Of a stretch of DNA of 64,000 bases, positions 7,177 through 17,320 are shown in pieces. How positions within the stretch are numbered: position 1 is the first letter of the stretch; every line of letters begins with the position of its first letter. The position numbers were made by a program, and so were the translations under genes. The stretch spans positions 5,637,101 through 5,701,100 of the forward strand of contig NZ_CP036455.1 of assembly GCF_004323735.1 (NCBI RefSeq), in the 5' to 3' direction. This stretch comes from Streptomonospora litoralis. Lineage in GTDB: Bacteria; Actinomycetota; Actinomycetes; Streptosporangiales; Streptosporangiaceae. The notes below the pieces were generated by a model. That model ran no database searches. It was not told the origin of the DNA and saw nothing but the letters and a program-made list of their open reading frames with translations.

Positions 7177-9036
7177 ATGCGTGAGCGTTGGCAGGATCGG
7201 TTCCGCGCGGGCAGTGTCAGCCTCCCCTCCTGGGCCCGGGAGGCACCGGACCACTCGCTGTTCCGCAGCAACACCAGCGGTACCTGGGAGCTGCATACCT
7301 GGGACCGGACGACGGGGCATCGGCGGCAGCTGACCAAGCGCCCCCACGGCACCGAGACCGGCGCGCTCGACCCCGCGGGCGAGTTCGTGTGGTGGTTCGA
7401 CGACACCGACGGCGACGAGTTCGGCGTGTGGCGGCGCCAGCCGTTCGCCGGCGGCCCCGACTCCACGCCGCTGCCCGACCTCGCCCCCTCCTACGACAGC
7501 GGTCTGGCGCTGGGCACCGGCGGGTTCGCGGTGGTGGGGCGCTCCACCGACGAAGGCTTCAGCGCGCACGCCGGGACGGCCCCGGGGCCGTCCCGCACGG
7601 TCTACGCGCACCGCTGCGAGGGCTGGGTGGCCGATCTCTCCGACGACGGCTCGCTCCTGGCGATCGCGCACAGCGAGCACGGCGACAGCCGGCACATGGC
7701 CGTGCGGGTGCTGCGCCTGGCCCCGGCGCCCGCTCCCTCGGCGGCCGCCGCACAACAGGCCGGCGCCCCCGATCCGGCCGCCGCGGGCACCCGCACGGAG
7801 GCCGCCGCCACCGTGACCGACCTGTGGGACGGCCCCGGCCTCGACCTCGTCCCCGTCGCCTTCGAACCCGGCGGCCACCGCCTGCTGGTCCTGCACGAGC
7901 GCCGCGGCGTCCGCGCACCCCTGGTATGGGACCCGTTCACCGGCGCCGAGCAGGAGATCGACACCGGTCTGCCCGGCGAGCTGGGCGCCGACTGGACACC
8001 CGACGCGGCCGCCCTGCTGATCTCCCAGGAGCACCGGGGCCGCATCCTGCTGCACCGCTACACCCTGGCGACGGGCGCGCTCACCGCCCTCGACGTCCCG
8101 CCGGGCGTGGCCGCGGCCGCCTCGGCCCGTCCCGACGGCACCGTCGAGTACCGGTGGTCCGACTCCGCGCACCCGCCGGCCGTGCGCGACACCTCCGGCG
8201 CGACGGTACTGCGCCCGCAAGGCCCGTCGGCGCCGCCGTCGGTGCCCGTCCACGACGCCGCAGTCGAGGGCCCCGGCGGCGCGATCCACGTACTCGTGTC
8301 GCTGCCGGAGGAGGGCGAGCGGCCCTATCCGGCGGTCTTCGTCGTGCACGGCGGCCCGCAGGCCCAGGACTACGACGCCTTCCTGCCCGACGTCGCGGCC
8401 TGGGTCGACCACGGCTTCGCGGTCGTGCGCGTCAACTACCGCGGCTCCACCGGCTACGGCGCGGCGTGGCGGGACGCGCTGGAAGGCCGCGTGGGCATCA
8501 CCGAATTGGAGGACATCACGGCGGTGCGCGACTGGGCGGTGCAGACCGGACTGGCCGACCCCGAGCGGCTGCTCATCGAGGGCGGCTCGTGGGGCGGCTA
8601 CCTCGTGCTGCTCGCGCTGGGGCTCCGGCCCGGCGACTGGAGCGCCGGGATCGCGGCGGTGCCCATCGCCGACTACGAGGCCTCCTACGCCGACCAGATG
8701 GAGGCGCTGCGCGCTTTCGACCGGTCGATGTTCGGCGGCTCCCCCGAAGAGGTGCCCGAACGGTACCGGGCCTCCTCCCCCATCACCTATGCGGCCGACG
8801 TGCTGGCGCCGCTGCTGGTGCTGGCCGGCGAGAACGACCCGCGCTGCCCGATCCGGCAGGTCGACAACTACCTCGCCCGCCTCACCGAGCTCGGCAAGCC
8901 CCACGAGGTCTACCGCTTCGACGCCGGCCACGGCTCCTTCGTGGTGGACGAGCGCATCCGCCAGATGGCGGCCGAGCTCGACTTCGCGCTGAGAGTCACC
9001 GGGCAACGGGAGGGCGCGCGGCCGGGATCGTTGTAG
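7177..9036 (+). CDS. S9 family prolyl oligopeptidase-like serine peptidase
   Basis: The 619-residue protein has an N-terminal seven-bladed propeller-like region (about 1-360, WD/TolB-type repeats such as HLYTWDRTTGHRRQLT-like segments) and a C-terminal alpha/beta-hydrolase domain (about 370-610). The catalytic triad can be placed: Ser471 in GGSWGGY, Asp554 in GENDPRCP and His585 in DAGHGS. HGGPQAQ near residue 390 supplies the oxyanion region. No signal peptide is seen, so it should act on peptides in the cytoplasm. The ATG follows ACTGGAGATC. Its stop codon is two bases before the start of the GntR regulator, so the two are probably cotranscribed and the regulator may control the pair. Confidence 0.92.
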   Translation: MRERWQDRFRAGSVSLPSWAREAPDHSLFRSNTSGTWELHTWDRTTGHRRQLTKRPHGTETGALDPAGEFVWWFDDTDGDEFGVWRRQPFAGGPDSTPLPDLAPSYDSGLALGTGGFAVVGRSTDEGFSAHAGTAPGPSRTVYAHRCEGWVADLSDDGSLLAIAHSEHGDSRHMAVRVLRLAPAPAPSAAAAQQAGAPDPAAAGTRTEAAATVTDLWDGPGLDLVPVAFEPGGHRLLVLHERRGVRAPLVWDPFTGAEQEIDTGLPGELGADWTPDAAALLISQEHRGRILLHRYTLATGALTALDVPPGVAAAASARPDGTVEYRWSDSAHPPAVRDTSGATVLRPQGPSAPPSVPVHDAAVEGPGGAIHVLVSLPEEGERPYPAVFVVHGGPQAQDYDAFLPDVAAWVDHGFAVVRVNYRGSTGYGAAWRDALEGRVGITELEDITAVRDWAVQTGLADPERLLIEGGSWGGYLVLLALGLRPGDWSAGIAAVPIADYEASYADQMEALRAFDRSMFGGSPEEVPERYRASSPITYAADVLAPLLVLAGENDPRCPIRQVDNYLARLTELGKPHEVYRFDAGHGSFVVDERIRQMAAELDFALRVTGQREGARPGSL

Positions 9037-9038
9037 CC

Positions 9039-9773
9039 ATGGACGGGCAACCGCGCTACCTGTGGGTGGCCGACCTGCTGCGCAGGCCCATCCTGGACGG
9101 CGAACTGGAGCCGGGGTCCCGACTGCCCTCGCGCTCCCGGCTCGCCCGCACCTACGGAGTAAGTGAACAGGTGTCGCGCCACGCGCTGCGGCTGCTGGTC
9201 AGCGAAGGTCTGGTGGAGGCGCGGCCGGGGTCGGGGTACTACGTGCGCACCGTGCCGCAGATCCACCGCTTCTCCCGCACCGACCGCTCCTCGGGGGCGG
9301 GCGTCGACCCGCTCCAGCGCGCCGACCTGGGCACCCGGACCGAGACCGTGTGCGGGATCGTCGCGCGGCGGCTGGAGCTGCGCGACGGCGTGCGGGTCTT
9401 CCGCACCAGCTGCCTGGGGATGGCCGACGACATGCCGGTCGCGCTGCACACCGCCTGGGAGCCGGCGGCGCTCACCCAGGGCACGCTGCGCACACCCGCC
9501 GACGCCGAGGCGGGCACCAGCGTCCTGCAGCGGCTCGGCGCGGCAGGCGTCGCGATCGACCGCGTGGTGGAGGAGGTCGGCGTGCGCCCGCTGCGCGAAC
9601 CCGAGTCGAGCCTGCTGAAGCTGGCACCGGGACTGCCCGTTCTCGTCGTCGAACGCACCCATTACCAGGGGCGGCGCCCGGTGGAGACCTCCGACCTGGT
9701 CGGGTCGATAGACCACTGCCGGCTGCTGTACCGGCTCAGCCTGGCCCGCTCGCCGAAGCGGGAGGGCCGCTGA
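9039..9773 (+). CDS. GntR/HutC family transcriptional regulator
   Basis: The 244-residue protein has an N-terminal winged helix (about 6-72; LEPGSRLPSRSRLARTYGVS and the recognition segment EQVSRHALRLLVSEGLV) ending in the GSGYYVR wing, then a UTRA ligand-binding domain (about 85-240). This is the HutC subfamily, whose effectors are small metabolites. The start is the ATG two bases after the peptidase stop, with purine-rich sequence inside the end of that gene. Cotranscription with the peptidase suggests it responds to a peptide- or amino-acid-derived ligand, which is inference. Confidence 0.88.
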   Translation: MDGQPRYLWVADLLRRPILDGELEPGSRLPSRSRLARTYGVSEQVSRHALRLLVSEGLVEARPGSGYYVRTVPQIHRFSRTDRSSGAGVDPLQRADLGTRTETVCGIVARRLELRDGVRVFRTSCLGMADDMPVALHTAWEPAALTQGTLRTPADAEAGTSVLQRLGAAGVAIDRVVEEVGVRPLREPESSLLKLAPGLPVLVVERTHYQGRRPVETSDLVGSIDHCRLLYRLSLARSPKREGR

Positions 9774-9834
9774 GGCGGCGACGGTGTCGGCGTCCGCATC
9801 GGTTGCCCGGCGCCGGGCGCCGCCGAAAGCGCGA

Positions 9835-9868
9835 ACGGCCGGCCGGTCCGCGCGGACCGGCCGGCCGT
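9835..9868. terminator. Bidirectional terminator, 34-bp perfect palindrome
   Basis: The 17-base arm ACGGCCGGCCGGTCCGC is followed directly by its reverse complement. It sits between the convergent GntR and asd genes. Confidence 0.75.
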
Positions 9869-9892
9869 GCTGCGTCGAACGCGTCGAACGCG

Positions 9893-10954
9893 TCAGGCCG
9901 TGGAGAACTCCTCCGCCACGACCTCGGCGATCTGGGCGGTGTTCAGCGCGGCGCCCTTGCGCAGGTTGTCGCCGCACATGAACAGCTCCAGCGACCGCGG
10001 GTCGTCCAGCGACCGGCGGATCCGGCCGACCCAGGTGGGGTCGGTGCCCACGACGTCGGCCGGGGTCGGGTACTCACCGCGGGCCGGGTCGTCCTGGACG
10101 ACGACGCCCGGGGCCGAGGACAGCACCTTGCGGGCGTCGTCGGCGGCGACCTCGGTCTCGAAGGTGGCGTGCACCACCAGCGAGTGCGTGGTGACAACCG
10201 GGACCCGCACGCAGGTCGCCGAGACCGGCAGCTCGGGCATACCCAGGATCTTGCGGGACTCGTTGCGGACCTTCAGCTCCTCGGAGGCGTAGCCGTCCTC
10301 CTTCAGCGAGCCGGCCCAGGGGACCACGTTCATCGCCAGCGGCGCCGGGAACGGGCCCAGCTCGCCCACCGCGGCGCGCACGTCGCCGGCGCGGGTGCCC
10401 AGCGTGCGGTCGGTGGCCGCCTTCTCGATCTGGTCGTGCAGGGTGTCGATGCCCTCCTGGCCGGCGCCGGAGGCCGCCTGGTAGGAGGCCACCACCAGCC
10501 CGCTCAGGCCGTAGGCGCGGTGCAGCGCGCCCATGGCGACGATCATCGACAGCGTCGTGCAGTTGGGGTTGCTGATGATGCCGCGCGGGCGGTTGCGGGT
10601 CTGCTCGGCGTTGACCTCGGGCACCACCAGCGGCACCTCGGGGTCCATCCGGTACGCGCCGGAATTGTCCACCGCGATCGCCCCGCGCTCGGCCGCGACC
10701 GGGGCCCACTGCTTGGAGACCTCGTCGGGCACGTCGAACATGGCGACGTCGACGTCGTCGAAGACCTCAGGTGCCAGGGCCTGGACCTCGACCTCCTCGC
10801 CGCGGACGGTGAGCCGCTTGCCGGCCGAACGCGGGGAGGCCACCAGGCGGATCTCACCCCAGACATTCTCGCGGGTGGAGAGGATGTCCAGCATGACGGT
10901 GCCGACGGCGCCGGTGGCACCGACGACGGCAAGGGTGGGGCGGCGTGCACTCAT
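9893..10954 (-). CDS. asd: Aspartate-semialdehyde dehydrogenase
   Basis: This enzyme converts aspartyl-4-phosphate to aspartate semialdehyde with NADPH, the second step toward lysine, diaminopimelate, threonine and methionine. The 353-residue protein has the NADP-binding GATGAVGT motif at the N-terminus, the catalytic Cys132 in SNPNCTT, the substrate loop SYQAASGAG and the conserved histidine in RVPVVTTHS. Length is normal for the family. Its start overlaps the last four bases of lysC in an ATGA arrangement, so the two form a translationally coupled operon. A palindromic terminator lies downstream. Confidence 0.97.
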   Translation of the reverse strand: MSARRPTLAVVGATGAVGTVMLDILSTRENVWGEIRLVASPRSAGKRLTVRGEEVEVQALAPEVFDDVDVAMFDVPDEVSKQWAPVAAERGAIAVDNSGAYRMDPEVPLVVPEVNAEQTRNRPRGIISNPNCTTLSMIVAMGALHRAYGLSGLVVASYQAASGAGQEGIDTLHDQIEKAATDRTLGTRAGDVRAAVGELGPFPAPLAMNVVPWAGSLKEDGYASEELKVRNESRKILGMPELPVSATCVRVPVVTTHSLVVHATFETEVAADDARKVLSSAPGVVVQDDPARGEYPTPADVVGTDPTWVGRIRRSLDDPRSLELFMCGDNLRKGAALNTAQIAEVVAEEFSTA

Positions 10955-12222
10955 CGTCCGGTACCTCCGTACACAACGGCTTCGACCTGCGCGGCGTCGA
11001 GCTGGAACTCGGAGTGGGCCGCCGCTACGGCCGTGTCGACCTGGTCCTGTTCGACGACCACGGAGATGCGGATCTCCGAGGTCGAGATCATCTCGATGTT
11101 GGTGCCCGACTTGGCCAGGGCGTCGAAGAAGCGCGCGGTGACACCGGGGTAGGAGCGCATGCCCGCGCCGATCAGCGAGACCTTGCCGATCTGGTCGTCA
11201 TAGCGCAGCGACTCGAAGCCGACCTTCTCCTGCACCTTCTTCAGGGCGGTCAGCGCCGTCTGCCCGGCCTCCATCGGCACGGTGAAGGAGATGTCGGTGC
11301 GCGACGTCGAGGCGGCCGACACGTTCTGCACGATCATGTCGATGTTGATCTCGGCGTCGGAGAGGACCGAGAAGAGCGTCGCCGCCTCACCGATCCTGTC
11401 GGGGACGCCCACCACCGTGATCTTGGCCTCGCTCCGGTCGTGTGCCACCCCGGAGATGATCGGTTGTTCCATGCCTTCGGATTCCTCAACTTCTGTGACG
11501 ACCCAGGTACCGGGCTTCTGACTGAACGACGAGCGCACGTGCAGCGGGATTCCGTACCGCCGGGCGTACTCCACGCAGCGCAGGTGCAGGATCTTGGTGC
11601 CGCAGGCGGCCATCTCCAGCATCTCCTCGTAGGAGATCCGGGGAATGCGCTGGGCGGAGGGCGCGATCCTGGGGTCGGCGGTGAAGACGCCGTCGACGTC
11701 GCTGTAGATCTCGCAGGCGTCGGCGTTCAGTGCCGCGGCGAGTGCGACGGCCGTGGTGTCGGAACCCCCGCGGCCGAGTGTGGTGATGTCCTTGCTGTCC
11801 TCCGACACGCCTTGGAAGCCCGCGACGATGCAGATGGAGCCCTCGTCGAGGGCCTCCTGGATACGGCCCGGGGTGACATCGATGATCTTGGCGTTGCCAT
11901 GGAGGGACGTGGTGATGACGCCGGCCTGCGAACCGGTGAACGAGCGGGCCTCGTAGCCGAGGTTGCCGATCGCCATGGCGACCAGCGCCATGGACATGCG
12001 CTCACCGGAGGTCAGCAGCATGTCCAGCTCGCGCCCGGGAGGCAGCGGCGATACCTGTTCGGCCAGGTCGAGGAGCTCGTCTGTGGTGTCGCCCATGGCC
12101 GAGACCACGACGACGACGTCGTATCCCGCCTTTTTCTGAGCGACGATCCGCTGGGCCACTCGCTTGATGGCTTCCGCATCGGCGACGGAAGACCCACCGT
12201 ACTTCTGCACGATCAGAGCCAC
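10951..12222 (-). CDS. lysC: Aspartate kinase
   Basis: LysC phosphorylates aspartate, the first committed step of the aspartate pathway. The 423-residue protein starts with [11 protein letters not shown] (the KxGGSS nucleotide-binding motif), carries the kinase domain to about residue 250 (including [13 protein letters not shown] and the [12 protein letters not shown] segment), and ends with two ACT domains (about 265-410) that bind the feedback effectors lysine and threonine. In related actinobacteria an internal start yields a separate beta subunit from the C-terminal part; whether that happens here cannot be seen. The GTG start has AGGAG nine bases upstream. asd follows with a four-base overlap. 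Confidence 0.97.
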   Translation of the reverse strand: MALIVQKYGGSSVADAEAIKRVAQRIVAQKKAGYDVVVVVSAMGDTTDELLDLAEQVSPLPPGRELDMLLTSGERMSMALVAMAIGNLGYEARSFTGSQAGVITTSLHGNAKIIDVTPGRIQEALDEGSICIVAGFQGVSEDSKDITTLGRGGSDTTAVALAAALNADACEIYSDVDGVFTADPRIAPSAQRIPRISYEEMLEMAACGTKILHLRCVEYARRYGIPLHVRSSFSQKPGTWVVTEVEESEGMEQPIISGVAHDRSEAKITVVGVPDRIGEAATLFSVLSDAEINIDMIVQNVSAASTSRTDISFTVPMEAGQTALTALKKVQEKVGFESLRYDDQIGKVSLIGAGMRSYPGVTARFFDALAKSGTNIEMISTSEIRISVVVEQDQVDTAVAAAHSEFQLDAAQVEAVVYGGTGR

Positions 12223-12694
12223 GGTCGTTGCTCCTGGGAGTTCGGGATCACGGTAATCAACTGGAAATTGTAGCTAGCGCAATGTTCCGGACGCCGTCTC
12301 ACCTGCGGAACCGCCGGATCGGCAGGTCGCAGGCGGCAGAGTACCGGCGCCGGGATGTACCCCATAGGCGGGCGAATACTCGTGTTTCCGACAAGTTGCG
12401 CCGCCAGCTCGGCAAACGCCGTCCCGGCCACGCAGCACGCCCGCCAGACACCCGGCCGCGGAGTGTGAGCGAGGGCATGTTCGGTGGGCCGCTGTCCTAC
12501 TGCGCGGCGCCCCAGCACCACTCTCGCCGCGTTCTCGTCAGTCGACAGGGAACCACCCTGACTCCCTCCTCGGCCTTGCGAGAGTGGCACTGGTCCCTAT
12601 CGCAGCGCCTCGCGGCAGAAAGGCGCTTCGCGCACTCGTCCGCGAGGCGCACACGAGTGCGCCGCTCGCTACGGACGGACCCACCGAACACACC
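12223..12694. other. Gene-free region between recR and lysC
   Basis: No credible gene is seen. A 10-bp inverted repeat with a 13-base loop (GCGCACTCGT/ACGAGTGCGC) at 12630-12662 is likely the recR terminator on the minus strand. The AT-richer part at 12240-12275 probably holds the lysC promoter. I see no lysine riboswitch. Confidence 0.5.
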
Positions 12695-13294
12695 CTAGAA
12701 CTCCAAACTCCGCCGGCCCTCGAAGGCCCGGCCCAGAGTCACCTCGTCGGCGTACTCCAAGTCGCCGCCGACGGGCAGGCCGCTGGCCAGCCGGGTGACT
12801 TTCAGCCCCAGGGGTTTGACCAGCCGCGCCAGGTAGGTCGCGGTGGCCTCCCCTTCCAGATTGGGGTCGGTGGCCAGGATCAGCTCGGTGATCTGGCCGT
12901 CGGAGAGCCGGGACATCAGCTCCTTGATGCGCAGGTCGTCGGGTCCGACGCCCTCGATCGGGCTGATGGCGCCGCCGAGGACGTGGTAGCGGCCGCGGAA
13001 CTCGCGGGTGCGCTCTATGGCCACGACGTCCTTGGACTCCTCGACGACGCAGATGACAGCGGAGTCGCGCCGGGCGTCACGGCAGATGCGGCACTCGTCC
13101 TCCTCGGAGACGTTGCCGCACACGGCGCAGAACCGCACCCGGTCCTTGACCTCGACCAGCGCGTCGGCGAGGCGCTTGACGTCGGCGGTCTCGGAGGCGA
13201 GCAGGTGGAAGGCGATACGCTGCGCGCTCTTCGGACCGACGCCGGGCAGCCGCCCGAGCTCGTCGATCAGGTTCTGAACAGCGCCCTCGTACAT
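12695..13294 (-). CDS. recR: Recombination mediator RecR
   Basis: RecR works with RecF and RecO to load RecA on gapped DNA. The 199-residue protein has the N-terminal helix-hairpin-helix ([20 protein letters not shown]), a C4 zinc finger ([16 protein letters not shown]) and the Toprim domain ([14 protein letters not shown], then [13 protein letters not shown]), with the C-terminal Walker-B-like region following. The start is the ATG giving [13 protein letters not shown], the usual RecR N-terminus; the longer upstream frame is noise. As elsewhere in actinobacteria it lies near ybaB and dnaX, but here a plus-strand gene has come between. Confidence 0.96.
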   Translation of the reverse strand: MYEGAVQNLIDELGRLPGVGPKSAQRIAFHLLASETADVKRLADALVEVKDRVRFCAVCGNVSEEDECRICRDARRDSAVICVVEESKDVVAIERTREFRGRYHVLGGAISPIEGVGPDDLRIKELMSRLSDGQITELILATDPNLEGEATATYLARLVKPLGLKVTRLASGLPVGGDLEYADEVTLGRAFEGRRSLEF

Positions 13295-13454
13295 CGCCCA
13301 CCCACGTGTGTCATTCCTACGCCCACTACCGTAGCCGAGACCCCGGCCCGCTGCCGCCACCGGCGGGCTCGATGCCGAGGGCCGATTGACACCGTGGGCC
13401 GCTAGGTTGGCCGGACACCGGGGACGGCAGCGAGGAGAAGGGACAGCGGCGGCC

Positions 13455-14186
13455 ATGAGCGAGACGACGGAGACGGCACCCGAGCCGCGCCAGTGGTTCA
13501 GCGTGGCACTGGAGCGGATGGGGGCCACCTATGCGGCCTGGGCGCTGGAGCAGATCGAGCTCTACAACGAACACCACCCCGTCGATGACTGGCATGTCGA
13601 CGTCGAAGCTTCCACCTTCCGGCAGGGCTCGGTGACCGTGCGAATGGCTCCGCTGGGGACCTTCGGCACCGACGGAAGCTGGATGTGGGCGTGGGCGAAT
13701 ACGCACATGAACCCGCCCGGTTCGCAGCGCCTCGCGGCGTCGCTGGAGCTGCGGCGCATCGGCGAGCAGTACGACGTACCCGAGCTGGTCACACCGCGGC
13801 TGGAACTGTCCGAGTTCGCCGACGCGCGGATGGTCGCGGAGCGATTGCTCGTGGCGGCGACCGGGGTGCTCGCGGGCCGCGGGTACGGCAGCGTCACGGT
13901 CGACACCGGCGCGCGCTTCGCCATGCTGATGGTCGACGACGCCATCCCGCGTCCGCAGTTCGACATGACGACCGTGCCCCGCCGGATCATGCAGGGCATC
14001 GAGGTGTTCCCGCACGACCACCGCGCCACGGTCGGCGGCTACCTGACGCGGCACGGCTTCGAGGTCGAGGAGCCCGACGCGGCGTCGCTGCGCGGCGTCC
14101 GGCCCGACTGCACGTTGCGCGCCGCATTCGACGAGCACGGGAGGCTCGCCGACCTCTCCTTCGGCAACTCCGGCTCCGCGGGCTGA
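13455..14186 (+). CDS. DUF6882-like protein of unknown function
   Basis: The 243-residue protein has no signal peptide or membrane helix. The segment [16 protein letters not shown] (about 75-90) resembles the WxWAW signature I associate with DUF6882; that assignment is from memory and moderate. The C-terminal half contains a second conserved region around [20 protein letters not shown]. The ATG at 13455 has GAGGAGAAGGGA upstream. It diverges from recR and converges on ybaB across a hairpin, interrupting the usual recR-ybaB-dnaX order. Confidence 0.75.
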   Translation: MSETTETAPEPRQWFSVALERMGATYAAWALEQIELYNEHHPVDDWHVDVEASTFRQGSVTVRMAPLGTFGTDGSWMWAWANTHMNPPGSQRLAASLELRRIGEQYDVPELVTPRLELSEFADARMVAERLLVAATGVLAGRGYGSVTVDTGARFAMLMVDDAIPRPQFDMTTVPRRIMQGIEVFPHDHRATVGGYLTRHGFEVEEPDAASLRGVRPDCTLRAAFDEHGRLADLSFGNSGSAG

Positions 14187-14239
14187 AGGGACGGCGGAAC
14201 GGGGTGCGCCCGTGTGCCGCCCCGCTCGGGAGCCGGTGC

Positions 14240-14276
14240 CCGGTTCCGCCCGCGAGCGCACCGCGGGCGGAACCGG
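14240..14276. terminator. Bidirectional terminator hairpin
   Basis: A perfect 15-bp stem (CCGGTTCCGCCCGCG and its complement) with loop AGCGCAC lies between the convergent genes ending at 14186 and 14278. Confidence 0.85.
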
Positions 14277-14277
14277 A

Positions 14278-14643
14278 TCAGAATCCCGGAAGCCCCGGCA
14301 TGCCGCCGCCGGGCATGCCGCCGCCCAGCCCTTCGGCGAGCGGACCCATCTTCTCCTGCTGCAGCTCCTCCACCGAGGACTCGGCGTCGCGGATGGCGGC
14401 CAGCACCATGTCCGCGACCGTCTGCGCGGTCTCCTCGGCGTCGTCGGTGTCGATGGCCTGGGAATCGATGTTGATCTCCTCCACCGAACCGCGGCCGTTC
14501 ACCGTGACCTTCACCAGCCCGCCGCCCGAGGTGCCCTCGACCTTGGCTTCGTCGAGCTGCTGCTGGGCCTCCATCAGCTGCTGCTGCATCTGCTGAGCCT
14601 GCTGGAGGAGGGCCTGCATGTCCATTCCGCCGCCAGAGTTCAC
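14278..14643 (-). CDS. YbaB/EbfC family nucleoid-associated protein
   Basis: The 121-residue protein has the typical glutamine/methionine-rich first helix (QALLQQAQQMQQQLMEAQQQ), a central beta hairpin with the GGGLVKVTVNGRG motif, and a C-terminal helix, then a Gly/Met/Pro tail. EbfC-type proteins are DNA-binding dimers found next to dnaX and recR in most bacteria. The GTG start is chosen because AGGAGAG lies five bases upstream. dnaX lies about 165 bases upstream on the same strand. Confidence 0.93.
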   Translation of the reverse strand: MNSGGGMDMQALLQQAQQMQQQLMEAQQQLDEAKVEGTSGGGLVKVTVNGRGSVEEINIDSQAIDTDDAEETAQTVADMVLAAIRDAESSVEELQQEKMGPLAEGLGGGMPGGGMPGLPGF

Positions 14644-14755
14644 TGCATCTCTCCTTGCCTGCGCTGTCCGTGCCTGCGAGCGTATCCGCTCCACGCGCTT
14701 CGATCCGTGCGCGTCAGGGCCACTCGGCTTGCGCGCCGAGGGTGTCCATGAGGAC

Positions 14756-14800
14756 GGATTCGGCGCCGAAAGCGTTCCCACAGACAGACTCGGCTCGGCT
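14756..14800. repeat. Dispersed repeat related to the palindrome at 47199
   Basis: GGATTCGGCGCCGAA, ten variable bases, then CAGACAGACTCGGC, one variable base and CGGCTT. The same blocks in the same order and spacing occur at 47199-47254 on the minus strand. It sits in the dnaX-ybaB spacer. Confidence 0.6.
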
Positions 14801-14809
14801 TTCCGGGGC

Positions 14810-17032
14810 TCAGTCCTCGGAGTGGTCGATCTCGCTGATGATCTTGCCGCCGAGTTCGGCCTCTATGAGCGCGAACCCCGATGACGTCCGGGGCCCGCCC
14901 CCGCCGGCAGCGGTGCTCGGTCCCGGGGTCTGCTGCCGGGCATCGGCAGCGGGGTCCGGTTGCGATTGCGTGGCGGGCTGCGGCGCGGGCGTGGACACGG
15001 GATCGGGTGGGGGCGCCTGCGCCGTGTCAGGGTCGGGAGGAGGAGCCGCCACCGCGTCCTCGTAGGGGTCGGGCGGAGGTTCCTGCTGGTGCGGCAGCGC
15101 GGGCGGCCCCGGCTCAGCCGGCGGACCTGAGTCGGCCTCCTCCGCAGGTGCGGGCGGCTCGGCCGCGGCCGAAGCCTCGGGCTCGCCGCCCGGCGGCGGC
15201 TCCGGCGACGGCTCCGGGGCACCCGGCGACGGAGGATCCGGCGGTGGGTCCCATCGCGCCGGTTCGGCGGCTGATGGCGCGGCCGACGGGCGCGGCCCTT
15301 GATTCGACATCGCCACGCCGCTCACGCGCACATCGGCGCCCAGTACTCGGCGGATCGCCTGGACGACGATCTGGTCGTTGCCGCTGCTCGTGAGTGCCTT
15401 GGCGTCATTGGGGCGGGCGAACCCGAGCTGAACGTGGCTACCGTCGACCACGACCGGACGCACGTCCATACCGCTTAGCCAGATCCAGACGGCCTTCTTC
15501 AGACCGTAGACCGCCGCCATCACCTGGTCCCAGGACGTCTGAACCGCGTTCAGATCCAGGGAGCCGTTACTTCCCCGCCGCGGCCCCGCTGCGGCGGCGC
15601 GGGCGGGCGCCTGCGCTCCGTCGCCGCCGGGAGTGCCCCAGTCGTCGGCCGCGGGCCCCGATCCCTGCCGCTGCGGGCCGGAGTCGGCGGCCGGGGCAGC
15701 CGGATTCTGCGGTGTGGGAGCGGGCCGGGGCTCGGAGCGCGGCGGAGGCGACGCCGCCGGGGCCGCCGAGGGCTCCTCGGTGGCCGGCTGCGCGGCGGGA
15801 GCCGGTCCCGCGGGAGGTGCCGGTGCCGGTGCGGCCGGAGCCGCGGACGCGGACGCCTGTCCGGACGCCATCCGCTGCTCCAACTGCTCCAGGCGGGCCA
15901 GCAGCGCGCCGGAGTCGCCCCCGCCTGGAGCGGCCCCCGGCAGCAGGATCCGCGCGCTCATCAGCTCCAGCAGCAGCCGCGGCGAGGTGGCGCCGCGCAT
16001 CTCGGTCAGGCCCTGGTTGAGGATGTCGGCCGCCCGGGTGAGCCGGGCCGGGCCGAGGCGTTCGGCCTGCTCGCGCATGCGCTCGACGGCGTCGGGCGCG
16101 ACGTTGATCAGGCCCTTCTCCAGGGCGTCGGGCACGGCGGCCAGCACGACCAGGTCGCGGGTGCGCTCCAGCAGGTCGGCGGTGAAGCGGCGGGGGTCGT
16201 GGCCGCCCTCCATCACCCGGTCGATGAGGCCGAATACCGCGGCGCCGTCGGCGTCGCCGAGGGCGTCGACCATGTCGCCGAGCAGGCTGGAGTCGGTGTA
16301 GCCGAGCAGCGCCACGGCACCGTCGCGAGTGATGCCGCTCTCGTCGGAGCCGGCCCGCAGCTGGTCCAGGATGGACAGCGAGTCGCGCGCCGACCCCGCG
16401 CCCGCGCGCACCACCAGCGGCAGCGCGGCGGGATCGAAGGGGACGCCCTCGTCGGTGAGGATCTCCTCCATGAGTTCGCGCAGCGTGCTCGGCGGGATCA
16501 GCCGGAACGGGTAGTGGTGGGTGCGCGAGCGGATGGTGCCGATGACCTTGTCCGGCTCGGTGGTGGCGAAGACGAACTTCAGGTGCGGCGGGGGCTCCTC
16601 GACAAGCTTGAGCAGCGCGTTGAAGCCCTCGCGGGTCACCATGTGCGCCTCGTCGATGACGTAGACCTTGTAACGCGAGTTCACCGGCGCGAAGAACGCG
16701 CGTTCGCGCAGGTCGCGGGCGTCGTCGACGCCGCCGTGCGAGGCGGCGTCGATCTCGATGACGTCGATGCTGCCGGGGCCGTCGGGCGCCAGCGCGACGC
16801 AGGACTCGCATTCGCCGCAGGGATCGGGGGTGGGCCCCTGGTCGCAGTTGAGGGAGCGGGCCAGGATGCGCGCGCTTGAGGTCTTGCCGCAGCCCCGCGG
16901 ACCGCTGAAGAGGTAGGCGTGGTTGATGCGGCCGTTGCGCAGCGCCTGGCGCAGCGGTTCGGTGACGTGCTCCTGCCCGCGGACCTCGCCGAACGTCGCA
17001 GGGCGGTACTTGCGATACAGCGCGATGCTCAC
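14810..17032 (-). CDS. dnaX: DNA polymerase III subunits gamma/tau
   Basis: DnaX is the clamp-loader ATPase of the replisome. The 740-residue product has Walker A GPRGCGKT (near residue 45), a zinc-binding cysteine cluster (CDQGPTPDPCGECESC), Walker B VIDEAH and the arginine-finger region, then domain III (to about 370). A long Pro/Ala/Glu-rich linker (about 385-500) separates a conserved tau-like region (WDQVMAAVYGLKKAVWIW) and another disordered, proline-rich tail. The GTG at 17032 gives VSIALYRKYRPATF, the standard N-terminus; GGAGGGAG lies 13 bases upstream. Separate gamma production by frameshifting cannot be judged. ffs lies about 165 bases upstream on the same strand. Confidence 0.96.
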   Translation of the reverse strand: MSIALYRKYRPATFGEVRGQEHVTEPLRQALRNGRINHAYLFSGPRGCGKTSSARILARSLNCDQGPTPDPCGECESCVALAPDGPGSIDVIEIDAASHGGVDDARDLRERAFFAPVNSRYKVYVIDEAHMVTREGFNALLKLVEEPPPHLKFVFATTEPDKVIGTIRSRTHHYPFRLIPPSTLRELMEEILTDEGVPFDPAALPLVVRAGAGSARDSLSILDQLRAGSDESGITRDGAVALLGYTDSSLLGDMVDALGDADGAAVFGLIDRVMEGGHDPRRFTADLLERTRDLVVLAAVPDALEKGLINVAPDAVERMREQAERLGPARLTRAADILNQGLTEMRGATSPRLLLELMSARILLPGAAPGGGDSGALLARLEQLEQRMASGQASASAAPAAPAPAPPAGPAPAAQPATEEPSAAPAASPPPRSEPRPAPTPQNPAAPAADSGPQRQGSGPAADDWGTPGGDGAQAPARAAAAGPRRGSNGSLDLNAVQTSWDQVMAAVYGLKKAVWIWLSGMDVRPVVVDGSHVQLGFARPNDAKALTSSGNDQIVVQAIRRVLGADVRVSGVAMSNQGPRPSAAPSAAEPARWDPPPDPPSPGAPEPSPEPPPGGEPEASAAAEPPAPAEEADSGPPAEPGPPALPHQQEPPPDPYEDAVAAPPPDPDTAQAPPPDPVSTPAPQPATQSQPDPAADARQQTPGPSTAAGGGGPRTSSGFALIEAELGGKIISEIDHSED

Positions 17033-17197
17033 GGCGCGCTCACTGCTCCCTCCGCGGACCGGCACGGTGCGGACACCCGGGAGCGACCGATCGCCCCCGG
17101 CCGTGTCCGCGAGTCCATTGAACCCTCTACCTGTGACAGATCGCAGGGGGCTGCGCCGGCGAGGCGGGGGCGGATTGGCCTCCCGGGAAAGAGAAAG

Positions 17198-17284
17198 GAC
17201 CCCCCGCGCACCCGCCAGAGCTTACTTATCCTTGCTGCCTTCCGGCCCTGGGGAGGTTCATAAGGTGACGCCGCACGAGGGGTC
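17198..17284 (-). ncRNA. ffs: Small (4.5S-type) signal recognition particle RNA
   Basis: The minus strand contains the universally conserved SRP RNA tip, GAACCTCCCCAGGGCCGG followed by AAGGCAGCAAGGATAAG. The ends pair: GACCCCTCGTGCG with the 3' region ending GCGCGGGGGGTC, with G-U pairs, which sets the limits at about 17284 and 17198 (87 nt). The RNA binds Ffh and targets membrane proteins. Location just upstream of dnaX is usual for actinobacteria. A T-rich stretch follows the 3' end. Confidence 0.95.
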
Positions 17285-17291
17285 TGCCCCC

Positions 17292-17320
17292 ACTCTATCG
17301 GACGTGCGCGCCTCGGCGAA
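17292..17320 (-). promoter_or_regulatory. Promoter of ffs
   Basis: On the minus strand, TTCGCC (17315-17320), a 17-base spacer and TAGAGT (17292-17297) put the transcription start seven bases on, exactly at the predicted RNA 5' end at 17284. Confidence 0.7.

Noticed and set aside
7165-9006. Long minus-strand frame across the S9 peptidase gene
   Set aside because: The plus-strand frame has a complete catalytic triad; the antisense product has histidine/arginine/glycine-rich shadow composition.
12223-12694. Lysine riboswitch upstream of lysC
   Set aside because: No sequence resembling the L-box core was seen; only short inverted repeats are present.
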